Source: an uncultured Pirellulaceae bacterium | GTDB taxonomy: Bacteria > Planctomycetota > Planctomycetia > Pirellulales > Pirellulaceae | NCBI GenBank assembly: GCA_937941455.1 | Contig: CALDHM010000008.1 | Coordinates: 1 to 64,000 of the forward strand | Direction of reading: 5' to 3' | DNA: 64,000 bases | Part shown: piece by piece, positions 20,587 to 28,437 of the stretch | Layout of the letters: every line of letters starts with the position of its first letter | Position numbering within the stretch: position 1 is the stretch's first letter | Translations under genes and position numbers: made by a program | The notes under the pieces: model-generated | Database searches by the model: none | What the model was told of the DNA's origin: nothing | The model's input: only the letters and a program-made list of their open reading frames with translations

Positions 20587-21741
20587 ATGTTACTCCCTTG
20601 GGAATACGGTGTCAGGAACTTGTCGCGTCGTCCTTTGCGGACGGTATTGACGCTTGCGGCGCTGACGACGGTCATCACGTTGGTGTTCGTCGTTGTCGGG
20701 TTCTTGCGAGGGTTGGAGCGCTCTCTGAGCGTGAGCGGGGACGAGCAAGTCGCCTTCGTCTATTCGATTGTGGCCGAGGAAAACATCGAAACCTCGGCGA
20801 TCGACGCGAGCATTACCGATTTGCTCTCGTCGAGCGTCGGCAAGGCCTTCACGCGCTACGGAATCGAGCACGTTTCGCCCGAGTTGTTTCTCGGCACGCG
20901 GGTAACGCTCCCCGATGGCCGCAGCGGCTTTGGTCTGGTACGCGGTGTCACCGTGCGAGCCCCGTTGGTGCATCGGCAAGTCCAACTGGTTGCTGGAAAT
21001 TGGCCTGGGAAGAACGAAGTGATCGTCGGCCGTCTGGCCAGCACAAAAATGGGAGCCGGGTCAGCTTCGCTGGCGATCGGCGACACGATCGAGTTTGAAG
21101 GTAATCGCTGGACGGTTTCTGGCCATTTCCAGGCCAATGGTTCGATGTACGAAGCGGAGCTGTGGTGCCGCCTGGAGGATTTTCAGCTGGCGACCAAACG
21201 GCAAGACATCGGGCTAGTCGCGCTCTTGTTGCAAGATCCGGCCGCCATGGCCGACATTCAATTGTTTTGCAAGGAGCGAGTGGACTTGGAATTGACGTCG
21301 GTTCGAGAGAGCGATTACATTGCCGACCTACAAGAATTTTTTCAACCGCTGCGGACCCTCGCTTGGGTCGTGGTCTGGTTGGTAGCGGCGGCCGGAGTGT
21401 TTACGGGCTTGAACATGATGTACGGTGCCGTCGCGGGTCGGGGTCGAGAAGTCGCGACGTTGCAAGCGATCGGTTACCGACGTCGGGCGATCGTCATCAG
21501 CATCCTGCAAGAGGGCCTGCTGTTGGCCGCCGCAGCGTCGCTGCTGGCCGGCGCGGTTTCATTGTTTTTCATCGATGGCTTGGCCGTCCGCTTCACGATG
21601 TCGGCGTTACGCTTGCGGATCGACAACGAAGCGATACTGATCGGCTGCCTAATTGGTTTATTGGTGGGTGTGCTTGGAGCCATTCCCCCCGCTTGGCGAG
21701 CCATGCAAGCGGATGTGGTGGAGGGGCTCAAGGCAATTTAG
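20587..21741 (+). CDS. FtsX/MacB-type ABC transporter permease (first copy)
   Basis: A 384-residue inner-membrane permease. Layout: N-terminal helix after [17 protein letters not shown], an extracytoplasmic MacB-type periplasmic core (about residues 50-260, with ARLAxxxGxxxGD-like segment [21 protein letters not shown]), and a C-terminal FtsX domain of three helices containing [24 protein letters not shown]. It would pair with the LolD-type ATPase encoded at 23931. ATG 20587 opens [16 protein letters not shown], the usual start of such permeases. A dispersed repeat separates it from the next cluster gene. It differs from the second permease at 24647, so the exporter may be a heterodimer. Confidence 0.87.
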   Translation: MLLPWEYGVRNLSRRPLRTVLTLAALTTVITLVFVVVGFLRGLERSLSVSGDEQVAFVYSIVAEENIETSAIDASITDLLSSSVGKAFTRYGIEHVSPELFLGTRVTLPDGRSGFGLVRGVTVRAPLVHRQVQLVAGNWPGKNEVIVGRLASTKMGAGSASLAIGDTIEFEGNRWTVSGHFQANGSMYEAELWCRLEDFQLATKRQDIGLVALLLQDPAAMADIQLFCKERVDLELTSVRESDYIADLQEFFQPLRTLAWVVVWLVAAAGVFTGLNMMYGAVAGRGREVATLQAIGYRRRAIVISILQEGLLLAAAASLLAGAVSLFFIDGLAVRFTMSALRLRIDNEAILIGCLIGLLVGVLGAIPPAWRAMQADVVEGLKAI

Positions 21742-21761
21742 CGACGTAAGGCCGCTCTTCC

Positions 21762-21827
21762 AAAACCGACAACATACGTAACCCGAAGCGTCAGCGAGGG
21801 CCAGTTTTCGGAGAGACGCTTATTATC
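21762..21827. repeat. Dispersed palindromic repeat, copy C (inverted)
   Basis: Opposite orientation to copies A and B: CCGACAACATACGTAACC, then CGAAGCGTCAGCGAGGGCC and AGTTTTCGGAG. It lies in the 119-bp gap between the first permease and the lipoprotein gene, inside an otherwise tight gene run. Confidence 0.65.
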
Positions 21828-21860
21828 AAACGAATCAAAATCTCCTGGAAGGATAAACCT

Positions 21861-22361
21861 ATGTCACGTTGGATCGCATTTGTGTTGTTATTGCTGACCG
21901 GTATCGGCTGTTCGCGGGAATTCGCGGCATCGTCGGCGATTGCCCCCGAGGCTGAAAAAATCATGATGTCAATGGAACCGTCGGGTGCGTTGAGCATCAA
22001 GGAAGCCCACGCTTCTTCCGATTCTGGGACGACCACAGTCGTGGTTGGTCGCATCGGGGGGACGGCCAAGCCGTTTGTGGACGGTCTCGCAGTGTTTAAT
22101 ATCGTAGACCTGAGTGTCGAAGGGTGCGAAAGCGACCCGCACTGCAGGGCACCGTGCAATTTGCCGCCAGAAGAATTGAAAGTCAGCACGGCGCTGGTCA
22201 AACTGATCGGCGATAATGGATCAGTGATTCCGCGAGATACCCGTGAGTTGCTCCCGGTCAGTAACAGCAGTATCGTGGTGGTCCATGGCCGCACGAAGCG
22301 GAACGATCACGGGAACCTTACGATTCTGGCTAAAAAAGTATTCGTTCGCCCGGCGAAATAA
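21861..22361 (+). CDS. Cys-containing lipoprotein of the exporter cluster
   Basis: A 166-residue protein with a lipobox: the N-terminal hydrophobic segment FVLLLLTGIGCSRE predicts lipidation at Cys17. The mature part contains a beta-rich segment (VVVGRIGGTAKPFVDGLAVFNIVD), then GCESDPHCRAPC and a C-terminal half with VHGRTKRNDHGNLTILAKKVFVR. The strand pattern could be an OB-like fold, but I do not recognise a characterised family. Planctomycete exporter clusters often carry such a lipoprotein next to the HlyD gene. Start ATG 21861 is preceded by GGAAGGATAAACC. The HlyD-type gene begins 3 bp after its stop, so co-translation is likely. Confidence 0.7.
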   Translation: MSRWIAFVLLLLTGIGCSREFAASSAIAPEAEKIMMSMEPSGALSIKEAHASSDSGTTTVVVGRIGGTAKPFVDGLAVFNIVDLSVEGCESDPHCRAPCNLPPEELKVSTALVKLIGDNGSVIPRDTRELLPVSNSSIVVVHGRTKRNDHGNLTILAKKVFVRPAK

Positions 22362-22364
22362 TCC

Positions 22365-23912
22365 ATGAACCCTTCCGAGTTAGACCTGCAGGCTTTGGCA
22401 GTCGATCGCTCGACCGAGGGTCGGCAGAGCGTCGTTCCGCCCCCACAGCGGTGGTTCTCGCGTTATGTGGTGCCGCTGGGCTTGTTGTTCGGGTTCGGTA
22501 CCTTGGTGGTGTTGGCATCGGCCGCGCAGTGGATACCGCGCCAGCCGGTGACGGTGATTCCCGTGGTAATTGCCAAGTCGACGAATCAGCGCGGGGGCAT
22601 GGTCTTGTTTCAGGCACCGGGCTGGGTCGAGCCGCGGCCGACGCCCATCAAGGTCGCCGCGCTGACCACTGGGATCATCGAGGAGTTGCTGGTCGTCGAA
22701 GGAGATTATGTCGAACAAGGGGAGCCGATCGCTCGCCTGGTGGCGATCGACGCCGAACTGAACCTTGCCAAGGCGAAAAATCTCGTCGAAATTCGCGAGG
22801 CTGCGTTAGAACAGATCGAGGCGGAACAACAAGCGGCCTTCGTTCGCCTCGATCGCCCGCTGCAACACCGCGTCGAGCTGGCCACCGCGCACAGCGAATT
22901 GGCCAAGGCGCAAGCGGTCAAACAGATTCTTCCCTACCAAATCGCGGCGGCCAAGGCCGAGGTGGAATTCGCGGAAAAAAGTCTTGTTGGCAAAAAGGCG
23001 GCGCAAACCGCAGTGGCCGAACGCGCCATCAATCAATCGGAGCGCGATCTGGCGACCGCCAGGGCGACCCTCCAAGAGCTGTTGGAACGCCAAGCCAGCA
23101 TCGATCGTGAACTGGAGGCTTTGATGGCAAAAACCGAGGCCCTCGAACAGCAAATCGAATTGCGCATCGAGGAGAAGCGGCAACTCGACGAAGCCAACGC
23201 CCGAGCGCGGTCCGCCCGTGCCTTGTGCGAGGAATCGCGGCTGCAACTGCGTGAGGCAGAACTAATGCTCGAACGAACGGTGATTCGTGCCCCTGTTTCC
23301 GGACGAATTTTGAACCTTGATGCCGCGCCTGGATCGAGCGTCAACGAAGGGCATTTTGGCGGCAGCACCGTCGCCGAGATGTACGACCCGAAAAAACTGC
23401 AAGTCCGCGTCGATGTGCGACTCGAGGATGTCCCTAAGGTCTCGAAAGGCCAGCAAGTCGAAATTCGCACCGCGTCAGTCAATCGCGTCATCCAGGGGCG
23501 AGTGCTCCACCTCACAAGTACCGCAAACGTGCAACGAAACACGCTGGCGGTTAAGGTCGAGTTGGTCGACCCGCCGGAGACAGTCAGCCCCGAAATGCTG
23601 GTCTCGGCCACGTTTATGGCCCCCGCGACAACCGAGCCTGACGATCGAGCGACACGCGACGAAATCATTTTGATTCCCAGCCAATTGGTGCAGACCGGCG
23701 GCAGCGGCAAGTTTGTGTGGGTCGTTGACGATCAACAACGGGCTCAGCAAAAAGCCGTCGAGACGGGAGCGACCGCTGAGTCCGGTTTGGTGGAAATCAA
23801 AACCGGTTTGACGGTTACCGACAAGGTGATTGTGGCGGGTAGCGAAACGCTGAAGCCGGGAGGCCGAGTCGTAGCCAGCGAGGATCGTACCCTCGGCGTG
23901 TCCAATCGTTAG
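22365..23912 (+). CDS. HlyD/MacA-type efflux periplasmic adaptor
   Basis: A 515-residue adaptor. One N-terminal membrane helix (about residues 32-55, VPLGLLFGFGTLVVLASAA) leads to a lipoyl/barrel-sandwich half (VAALTTGIIEELLVVEGDYVEQGEPIARL), a long coiled coil of about 200 residues rich in Glu, Ala, Gln and Arg, and the second half-lipoyl segment TVIRAPVSGRILNLDAAPGS. Beta-barrel and membrane-proximal domains follow (LQVRVDVRLEDVPKVSKGQQVEIR). It would couple the permeases to an outer-membrane channel; no TolC-type gene is present in this window. It sits between the lipoprotein and the ATPase with gaps of 3 and 18 bp. Confidence 0.88.
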   Translation: MNPSELDLQALAVDRSTEGRQSVVPPPQRWFSRYVVPLGLLFGFGTLVVLASAAQWIPRQPVTVIPVVIAKSTNQRGGMVLFQAPGWVEPRPTPIKVAALTTGIIEELLVVEGDYVEQGEPIARLVAIDAELNLAKAKNLVEIREAALEQIEAEQQAAFVRLDRPLQHRVELATAHSELAKAQAVKQILPYQIAAAKAEVEFAEKSLVGKKAAQTAVAERAINQSERDLATARATLQELLERQASIDRELEALMAKTEALEQQIELRIEEKRQLDEANARARSARALCEESRLQLREAELMLERTVIRAPVSGRILNLDAAPGSSVNEGHFGGSTVAEMYDPKKLQVRVDVRLEDVPKVSKGQQVEIRTASVNRVIQGRVLHLTSTANVQRNTLAVKVELVDPPETVSPEMLVSATFMAPATTEPDDRATRDEIILIPSQLVQTGGSGKFVWVVDDQQRAQQKAVETGATAESGLVEIKTGLTVTDKVIVAGSETLKPGGRVVASEDRTLGVSNR

Positions 23913-23930
23913 TAATCAGGAGCAGCGAAC

Positions 23931-24638
23931 ATGGCCCTCGTAGAAATCCGTGACGTGACGAAATCGTTTCGCAAGGGGGACGAGACGATCACGCCCCTCG
24001 ATCGCGTCTCACTGGATATTCACGATGGGGAGTTCGTCTCCCTAATGGGACCCAGCGGGACAGGAAAAAGCACCTTGCTGAATCTGATCAGCGGCATTGA
24101 CCGCCCCAACCAAGGGTCCATCAAAGTCGCGGGCGTGGATATCACTCGCCTGTCTCGATCGCAATTAGCTGATTGGCGTGCGGCCAATCTCGGCTATATC
24201 TTCCAGACGCACAATTTGATCCCAGTGCTAACGGCCTATGAAAATGTCGAATTGCCGACGCTGCTCTTGAAGATTTCCGCCGCCGAACGGAGAAAACGCG
24301 TGCAAATCGCCCTCGAAGCCGTCGGCCTTACCGACCGCGCCCACCACTATCCACGGCAATTGTCCGGCGGCCAAGAGCAACGAGTCGGCATAGCCCGCGC
24401 GATCGTGGCCCATCCGAAGATCGTCGTCGCCGACGAACCGACCGGGAGCTTAGACGCAGAGACGAGCGAAAGTATACAGGTCTTGCTCCAGCGACTGAAT
24501 CAGGAACTGAACATTACCCTACTGATGGTGACCCACGATGCGAACCTGGCGCAACTAGCCCGGCGGCGATTGCAACTCGATCGCGGTAAAATTCACGAGG
24601 CCGCGACAGGTTTAGCAACCGCACTCATGAGCAGCTGA
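23931..24638 (+). CDS. LolD/MacB-type ABC transporter ATPase
   Basis: A 235-residue nucleotide-binding subunit. It has Walker [10 protein letters not shown], a Q-loop with [17 protein letters not shown] (typical of the MacB/LolD/FtsE group), signature LSGGQEQRV (one residue off the usual LSGGQQQRV), Walker [14 protein letters not shown] and the switch His in MVTHD. It powers the FtsX-like permeases encoded on either side. AGGAG lies 8 bp upstream of ATG 23931. The gap to the second permease is 8 bp. Confidence 0.94.
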   Translation: MALVEIRDVTKSFRKGDETITPLDRVSLDIHDGEFVSLMGPSGTGKSTLLNLISGIDRPNQGSIKVAGVDITRLSRSQLADWRAANLGYIFQTHNLIPVLTAYENVELPTLLLKISAAERRKRVQIALEAVGLTDRAHHYPRQLSGGQEQRVGIARAIVAHPKIVVADEPTGSLDAETSESIQVLLQRLNQELNITLLMVTHDANLAQLARRRLQLDRGKIHEAATGLATALMSS

Positions 24639-24646
24639 GGTCGATA

Positions 24647-25780
24647 ATGCTACGTTACGTCATTAAAACCTTGCTACGACATCGCACCCGCACGTTGCTG
24701 ACCATCGGCGGAGCAGCGGTGGCGATGTTCGTTTTTTGCTTCGTCGAGGCGATCCAAGAGGGCCTGCGCAAGATGACCTCCGAGAGCGAGAGCAATCGAA
24801 CGCTGGTCGTGTATCAAGAGAACCGCTTTTGCCCTAGCACCAGCCATTTGCCGATCGACTATGCGCGGGAAATCGCCAAAATTCCGGGGGTAGCTGAGGT
24901 GATGCCTGTCCAAGTCTGGACCAACAACTGCCGCGCAAGTTTAGATGTGGTCGTCTTCAATGGTGTCGATCCGCAATTGATCAAACGCTTTCGGAAACTC
25001 GAGGTCATCGAAGGCTCCGCCACAGGATTTGAAACCGAATCTAATGGTGCTCTGGTCGGACGAACACTGGCGAGTCGCCGCGGGATCAAGGCGGGCGATA
25101 CGTTTTCGATCGGGCCCATGAGTGTGAAGGTGTCAGGGATTTTCCGTTCGCCGGTCGCTGCCGAAGAAAACGTGATCTATACCCCCGTCAGCTATTTGCA
25201 AATGGCTGAAGGGACCGACAACGCTGGGACGGTAACGCTGCATGAGGTCATGGTTGCTCCCGATGCCGACCTCAACGCGCTCGCCGAGACCATCGACCAG
25301 GCCATGAAAAATGGGCCGGTTCCGACGAAAACTCGAACGCGGGGGGCCTTTATGGCTCATGCGGTCAGCGACCTGGTCGATTTCATTCGCTTTACCGCTT
25401 GGCTCGGCTATGCGTGCTTGGGGCTGGTCCTTTCGATCGTGGCGACCACCACTGTGATGAGTGTGCAAGATCGGATCAAAGAATACGCTGTGCTGCAAAC
25501 GTTAGGCATCCGTCCGGCAACAGCGGCAAGGCTGGTACTCACCGAGAGTACGACGCTGTGCATTGTGGGAGGGCTTGTCGGCGCTGGGCTCGCGCTGGCG
25601 ATGTTGGCTTGGTTTCGTTTCGCGATGACGACCGAAGGGGTTTCGCTGGCGATTTTGCCCTCGATCCGCCTGGGGCTCCTGGCCGGAGTGTTGTCGGTGT
25701 CCGTCGGCTTGATTGCCGGAATAGGGCCCGCCATCCAAGCGGCTCAGACGCCGATCGTGGCAGCACTCCGACAAGAGTGA
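24647..25780 (+). CDS. FtsX/MacB-type ABC transporter permease (second copy)
   Basis: A 377-residue permease with the same layout as the first: N-terminal helix after TLLRHRTRTLLTIGGAA, an extracytoplasmic core (residues about 45-240, with ALVGRTLASRRGIKAGDTFSI) and a C-terminal three-helix FtsX domain containing RIKEYAVLQTLGIRPATAAR. It is the last gene of the exporter cluster; the next gene is convergent. The two permeases are clearly different in sequence, arguing for a heterodimeric complex rather than a recent duplication. Substrate unknown. Confidence 0.9.
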   Translation: MLRYVIKTLLRHRTRTLLTIGGAAVAMFVFCFVEAIQEGLRKMTSESESNRTLVVYQENRFCPSTSHLPIDYAREIAKIPGVAEVMPVQVWTNNCRASLDVVVFNGVDPQLIKRFRKLEVIEGSATGFETESNGALVGRTLASRRGIKAGDTFSIGPMSVKVSGIFRSPVAAEENVIYTPVSYLQMAEGTDNAGTVTLHEVMVAPDADLNALAETIDQAMKNGPVPTKTRTRGAFMAHAVSDLVDFIRFTAWLGYACLGLVLSIVATTTVMSVQDRIKEYAVLQTLGIRPATAARLVLTESTTLCIVGGLVGAGLALAMLAWFRFAMTTEGVSLAILPSIRLGLLAGVLSVSVGLIAGIGPAIQAAQTPIVAALRQE

Positions 25781-25813
25781 GGTCGAAGTTAGCTTGGTCC
25801 GTCAGGCGAGTTC

Positions 25814-26218
25814 TCAATCGCGGGACTTGGTCGAGTTTTCCTTGCCGCGCTGAATCGAAATGAAATGCCAACCCGACAGATACCAATCGTCACCAAAGGC
25901 ATGGCACCAGCGGCATTCGGCGAGAAAGTAGGTCGGGCTCCCCTCGAGTGAATGAACGCGCAACAACGCCACTTCCCCTTCGTTCAACTTCTTCTCGGTG
26001 ATCAAGCTGATCCCATGCTCCGCGATGTTCTGACTCGTCGCGCGGATCGCCTCGGTCGTTCCGCGGACGACTAGCGAGCAAGGCCGGACGAAGTGCCTGC
26101 GAATCGCGGAGCGGCACTCGAGATTATTGAAACGAACATCTTCCGCCTCGAGCCGCGCGACCGCGCGACCGATCAGGTTTATCCCCGCTTGGTTTCCTGA
26201 TGGTAACGACGGATTCAT
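25814..26218 (-). CDS. PilZ-domain protein
   Basis: A 134-residue cytoplasmic protein consisting mainly of one PilZ domain. The c-di-GMP binding pieces are recognisable: RRHFVRP (RxxxR-like) and, after the first strands, an NIAEHGISLITEKKL segment standing for the (D/N)xSxxG motif, of which only the Gly is clearly retained. C-terminal strands ECRWCHAFGDDWYLSGWHF follow. Replacement of part of the second motif makes c-di-GMP binding uncertain. It converges on the exporter cluster. ATG 26218 is the first start. Confidence 0.72.
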   Translation of the reverse strand: MNPSLPSGNQAGINLIGRAVARLEAEDVRFNNLECRSAIRRHFVRPCSLVVRGTTEAIRATSQNIAEHGISLITEKKLNEGEVALLRVHSLEGSPTYFLAECRWCHAFGDDWYLSGWHFISIQRGKENSTKSRD

Positions 26219-26785
26219 GAAATTTCCTAACTTGCGACGCTACGCGGCGTTCGGCGTCTGGCGATCGGCAGCATAACTCTCCGCTGTAATATAGGTCGCA
26301 CGACGGAATCGGTCAGTCGTTCGTAGCCCGTCGCTTCGCGAGTGGCGACCGACGTAGCGAACGATCCGAAGCTATCGAATTTGAGGGTCTTTTCTGCGGG
26401 AATTCTGCGGTGTCTCGGCGGGGCGAGGCCGAATTTCGGGTGACCGTTCACGCCGTGCTGCGTTCCCCGCTGCGAATTCGGACCATGGGTCACTTCCTCG
26501 ACGTAGCATGCGCTCCGGCCAATTCGCTGCAGGTCGCGGTTAGACGACGAAAAGCGTCGCTAGTCAACGGTTAAAATTGCGGCAATCGCATCAGCATGTC
26601 TCGTATGCTCGCCGGAGTGACTTGGGGCCAGCCAACGTCAAGCAAGAACATCGTTTGGCTCGCTCGACCAGCGTTGCGTGTCGCAGTTGCCGCACCAAAT
26701 CGCAAGGGCTATCATGTGAGAGCATTGGGCAAGCTGATTCGACTACGGGGGGGATGGCAGCAGGTCCGGGCAGGTTCACAACGTC
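26219..26785. other. Divergent intergenic region
   Basis: This region lies between the PilZ gene (minus) and the molybdoenzyme operon (plus). Open frames here have no coding character. A plausible promoter for the operon is listed at 26687-26715. No RNA gene was recognised. Confidence 0.4.
26687..26715 (+). promoter_or_regulatory. Candidate sigma-70 promoter of the molybdoenzyme operon
   Basis: TTGCCG at 26687-26692 and TATCAT at 26710-26715 are separated by 17 bp, 71 bp upstream of ATG 26786. This is a match by eye only, in GC-rich DNA where chance matches are possible. Confidence 0.35.
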
Positions 26786-28408
26786 ATGGCCAAGAACTAC
26801 GGTTTCATCATCGACAATCGGCGGTGCATCGGCTGTCATGCCTGCACGGTCGCCTGCAAGTCGGAACACTCGGTGCCGGTCGGCGTCAATCGAACCTGGG
26901 TCAAATATGTCGAGAAGGGGACCTTTCCCAACTCGCGCCGACTGTTTTCCGTCATGCGGTGCAATCATTGCGACGCAGCACCTTGCGTGGAAATCTGTCC
27001 CGTGACGGCTCTGTACCGTCGCCCCGACGGCATTGTCGATTTCGACAACCGACGGTGCATCGGCTGTAAGGCTTGCATGCAGGCCTGTCCTTATGATGCC
27101 CTCTACATCGACCCGCAGACACATACTGCCGCCAAATGCAATTACTGCGCTCATCGCATCGATGTCGGACTTGAGCCAGCTTGTGTGGTGGTTTGTCCGA
27201 CGCAGGCGATTGTCAGCGGAGATTTGAACGATCCTGAGTCGAAAATTTCTCGCTTGAAAAGTCGGCAACAGGTGACCGCTCGCAAGGTCGAAAAGGGAAC
27301 TTTTCCGGCTGTCTACTACATCGACGGTGATACGGCGTCTCTCGATCCACTGGCCACCGAGCCGATTGCAGAGAGCCTGTGGAGCCAGCAGAATCGCGGC
27401 GTCGGTTTCGAAGCTCCCGAGTTGGTCAGCGATGGGCGTCATCCGCTCGATCGGCTGGGCGATTGGTTGTCGTTGGGAGAAACGTCGGCAACTTTTGCCA
27501 AGCAGGTCGATGCGAATCGTCAAAACCTGGCCGGCACTCCCCGCCGAGTCTACGATGCGCCGCGGAAGGGGATCCCCTGGGGCTGGCAAGTCACCGCGTA
27601 CCTGTGGACCAAAGGGATCGCGGCCGGCGTAGCGATGTGGGTCGCTTTGGGGGGGCTCAGCGGTTCCCTCGCAGGCGAATTCGGGCTGCGGGCTTGGGGA
27701 GCGGCAATCAGCCTTATTTTTTTGGCGTTGACTGGGCTGCTCTTGACGACCGATCTGGAGCAACCGCAGCGATTTTTATACGTCTTGCTACGTCCCCAAT
27801 GGCGGAGTTGGCTGGTGCGAGGCGCCTACATCATCACTTTCTTCGGTGCCATTGTAACGGCGTACTGGTTGATCCTGGCCTGGGGGGGGGCGGCGTTCGC
27901 CGTGGAGGGACTGGTGCTTGCGGGGGGGGCGGCGACGGCGGCTTACACGGCGTTTCTATTCGCCCAGGCCAAGGGGCGAGATTATTGGCAATCACCCCTG
28001 TTGCCGGTACAGATGCTTGCTCACAGCCTGCTCCTGGGCGCAGGTGCCTCGGCCGTCGGCAACGGGTTTACCGGGATTATCTATGGGGAGACGGCGGCTG
28101 CTCCACGTTGGTTTGTCCTGTCCGCGTTGGGAACGGCCGCGGGGTTGCATTTGCTGTGCGAACTGAGCGACATGTTGCTCACGCATGGGTCAACGGCCGC
28201 CGGGCGAGCGGCGAAGGAAATCGTTTGGGGCCGCTACGCGCGGCAGTATTGGTGGGGTAGCTTCTTGCTCGGCGGAATCATCCCCTTGCTGATGTCGTGG
28301 GTCGGGACAACCTGGAGTTTACCCGTTGGCGGCCTGGCGGCCTTGGTCGGCATCTACGTGTCGCAACATATTTTGGTGTACGCCCCGCAACAGGTTGCAC
28401 AAAGTTGA
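26786..28408 (+). CDS. Fused four-cluster ferredoxin / NrfD-type membrane anchor subunit
   Basis: A 540-residue electron-transfer subunit that joins two usually separate proteins. Residues 1-190 are a NrfC/PsrB-type iron-sulfur protein with four Cys groups (CIGCHACTVAC from C14, CNHCDAAPCVEIC, CIGCKACMQAC and CNYCAHRIDVGLEPACVVVC), enough for four [4Fe-4S] clusters. A linker (about 190-265) leads to a polytopic NrfD/PsrC-like half with about eight or more helices, beginning GWQVTAYLWTKGIAAGVAMW. The anchor would exchange electrons with quinone and the ferredoxin half would carry them to or from the catalytic subunit encoded 29 bp downstream. There is no signal peptide, so the iron-sulfur half should lie in the cytoplasm. 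Confidence 0.9.
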   Translation: MAKNYGFIIDNRRCIGCHACTVACKSEHSVPVGVNRTWVKYVEKGTFPNSRRLFSVMRCNHCDAAPCVEICPVTALYRRPDGIVDFDNRRCIGCKACMQACPYDALYIDPQTHTAAKCNYCAHRIDVGLEPACVVVCPTQAIVSGDLNDPESKISRLKSRQQVTARKVEKGTFPAVYYIDGDTASLDPLATEPIAESLWSQQNRGVGFEAPELVSDGRHPLDRLGDWLSLGETSATFAKQVDANRQNLAGTPRRVYDAPRKGIPWGWQVTAYLWTKGIAAGVAMWVALGGLSGSLAGEFGLRAWGAAISLIFLALTGLLLTTDLEQPQRFLYVLLRPQWRSWLVRGAYIITFFGAIVTAYWLILAWGGAAFAVEGLVLAGGAATAAYTAFLFAQAKGRDYWQSPLLPVQMLAHSLLLGAGASAVGNGFTGIIYGETAAAPRWFVLSALGTAAGLHLLCELSDMLLTHGSTAAGRAAKEIVWGRYARQYWWGSFLLGGIIPLLMSWVGTTWSLPVGGLAALVGIYVSQHILVYAPQQVAQS

Positions 28409-28437
28409 TCGAGCCTCATTCATTCTAAAGTCTACCC

